From assembly GCF_018336975.1 (NCBI RefSeq), contig NZ_CP025572.1:215496-279495 (forward strand): a DNA stretch of 64,000 nucleotides, given 5' to 3'. Under the pieces are notes generated by a model. The model saw only the letters and a program-made list of their open reading frames with translations. It was not told the origin of the DNA and searched no databases. Origin of the DNA: Marinomonas sp. CT5. GTDB taxonomy: Bacteria; Pseudomonadota; Gammaproteobacteria; Pseudomonadales; Marinomonadaceae. Positions 62,702 through 64,000 of the stretch are shown here, in pieces. How positions within the stretch are numbered: the stretch's first letter is position 1; each line of letters starts with the position of its first letter. The translations under genes were made by a program, and so were the position numbers.

Positions 62702-63780
62702 TTTAGGATTAAGTCTTCCTCTCTATCAGGGTATTGTTGTCGAATGGACTCGATTTGGGAGTGCAACGTTTTTAGGATGGGGACTAAATCTGGATCAAAG
62801 TGAGTACCTGAATTTTCTTCGATATAAGCCAGCGAATCTTCTAAGGTCCAAGCTTCTTTATAGGGACGTTTTGACATCAATGCATCGAGTACATCGGCAA
62901 TAGCGACAATGCGACCTTCTAGGGGGATTTCTTCACCTTTTAAACCATTTGGATAACCGCTACCATCCCATTTCTCATGATGGGTGAGGGCGATGGTTTT
63001 GGCTATCTGCAACATTGGATCGTCGTCTTCTGCCAGTATTTCGCCACCATATACGGTGTGCAGTTTCATGGTTTCCCACTCTTCTGGTGTGAGCTTTCCG
63101 GGTTTTAAAAGAATGGCGTCAGATATACCGATTTTACCCACATCGTGCATGGGAGCCGCTTGAAAAATGAAATTAACCCATTCTTCATTGCCACCATATG
63201 CTTGGGCAAGCATACGTGCATAATGACTCATGCGGATAACGTGAGCGCCCGTTTCATTGTCTTTGAACTCTACCGCGCGACCAAGGTGATGGATAATACG
63301 AAGCTGGCTGGCTTGTAGGGCTTTGGTGCGGTCATCGACTTTTTTCTGTAGTTGTCTATTTTGATCGTACAGCGCAAGGTGTGTGCGGACTCTGGCGCGA
63401 ACGATGGGTGGGCTAATGGGTTTGATGATGTAGTCTACCGCACCTAAAGAGAGCCCTTTTTCTTCGTCTTTGATATCGTGCTTGGCGGTCACGAAAATGA
63501 CTGGAATCGTAGCGGTAACAGGGTTGTTTTTTAGTTGTTGGCAGACATCATATCCATCCATTTCTGGCATCATGACGTCGAGTAAAATAATGTCTGGGCG
63601 AGGTGCGAGAGAAGCAATGGCCAATGCCTTTTTGCCATTCAGTGCCACTTGGATGGTGTATTCATCAGATAAAGAAGCGACCAATACATCAATGTTTTCG
63701 GGTGTATCATCCACAATGAGAACGGTTGGTTTCTCTAACCATTTTGATGTTCTAGATTGCTCAAGCGTCGTTTCTATCAT
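62692..63780 (-). CDS. Response regulator with HD-GYP domain (c-di-GMP phosphodiesterase)
   Basis: The protein has 362 residues. A receiver domain (acidic Asp24/Asp25, phospho-acceptor Asp68 in 'ILLDVMMPEMDGYDV') is joined by a helical linker to an HD-GYP domain with 'MHDVGKIGI', 'HHEKWDGSGYPNGLKG' and 'ADVLDAL'. It should hydrolyse c-di-GMP when phosphorylated (RpfG type). It follows a truncated gene by 5 bases and may be its partner. Confidence 0.95.
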   Translation of the reverse strand: MIETTLEQSRTSKWLEKPTVLIVDDTPENIDVLVASLSDEYTIQVALNGKKALAIASLAPRPDIILLDVMMPEMDGYDVCQQLKNNPVTATIPVIFVTAKHDIKDEEKGLSLGAVDYIIKPISPPIVRARVRTHLALYDQNRQLQKKVDDRTKALQASQLRIIHHLGRAVEFKDNETGAHVIRMSHYARMLAQAYGGNEEWVNFIFQAAPMHDVGKIGISDAILLKPGKLTPEEWETMKLHTVYGGEILAEDDDPMLQIAKTIALTHHEKWDGSGYPNGLKGEEIPLEGRIVAIADVLDALMSKRPYKEAWTLEDSLAYIEENSGTHFDPDLVPILKTLHSQIESIRQQYPDREEDLILNSF

Positions 63781-63785
63781 GATGT

Positions 63786-64000
63786 CTACTTCTCATGCTC
63801 TTCCAAATAGTGTGTAAGCTTCGCTAAGTGTGTCGCAGCCAGATCAAAATCATAAATTTTTAGTGCAGCAATGATTTTTGTCATTACGGCATGAATGTCT
63901 TTATCGGCGATATTTGTAAGCAATGTTTGTGCTAAAGACAGTGCCTCTACTTCATTTCTATCGATATAAGTTATTAATGTTTGTATATGGCTTCTCAATT
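63786..64000 (-). CDS. C-terminal end of an unidentified gene, possibly an Hpt-like domain (5' end outside window)
   Basis: The frame is open to the right edge. The roughly 71 residues seen are all helical, ending 'IIAALKIYDFDLAATHLAKLTHYLEEHEK', which resembles the tail of a histidine-phosphotransfer or similar helical domain. Position 5 bases before the HD-GYP response regulator suggests the C-terminus of a hybrid sensor kinase. The evidence is too short to be sure. Confidence 0.45.
   Translation of the reverse strand, partial: LRSHIQTLITYIDRNEVEALSLAQTLLTNIADKDIHAVMTKIIAALKIYDFDLAATHLAKLTHYLEEHEK

Noticed and set aside
1..64000. rRNA, tRNA and phage structural genes
   Set aside because: None was recognised by eye on either strand; a covariance-model scan would be needed to exclude small RNAs.

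Overview
The window reads as the chromosome of a marine gammaproteobacterium, probably of the Marinomonas / Oceanospirillales type. The evidence is the gene set and order (polA followed by thrB and a zur-znuCB block; prlC-yheV; sstT; ahpC-ahpF; Cry-DASH with an FeS photolyase) and abundant c-di-GMP and chemotaxis genes. The genus is an inference. I see no rRNA, tRNA or CRISPR array.

Layout. 0-6.5 kb: a truncated YdjM-like membrane protein, a SpoIIAA-like protein, a chemoreceptor, a DUF2256 gene broken by one in-frame TGA, transporters and an MscS channel. 6.6-21.4 kb is accessory DNA. It holds a CrtC/AttH-like gene followed by a copy of the mscS 3' end, a TRAP transporter-tautomerase-hydrolase operon with a LysR gene, an IclR-amidase pair, an RsbQ-like hydrolase overlapping a PAS-GGDEF gene, and two candidate defence genes (FRG domain; Abi/HEPN-like). 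Five decayed RAYT (REP-associated tyrosine transposase) 3'-end elements with shared inverted ends punctuate this stretch. A second copy of the polA 3' end lies on the far side of the Abi-like gene. 21.4-34.8 kb: polA, a WYL regulator, two paralogous membrane diguanylate cyclases, thrB, and an operon nicO-zur-znuC-znuB-heme oxygenase preceded by a candidate Zur box.

35-40 kb is the most interesting block: a bufferin-type RiPP locus (DoxX, DUF2063/BufC, DUF692/BufB, DUF2282/BufA, zinc-finger anti-sigma, ECF sigma). The same promoter pattern, TAATAAA-N14-CGTC, lies upstream of the sigma gene, of bufA and of the convergent chemoreceptor gene at 34980. This suggests one ECF regulon that joins RiPP production to taxis.

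40-64 kb is mostly housekeeping: gamma carbonic anhydrase, prlC-yheV, amylosucrase, nitroreductase, sstT, a GcvR-like protein, overlapping photolyase/cryptochrome genes, three LysR regulators or their targets, YefM-YoeB, AhpF/AhpC, and an HD-GYP response regulator next to the tail of a truncated gene at the window edge.
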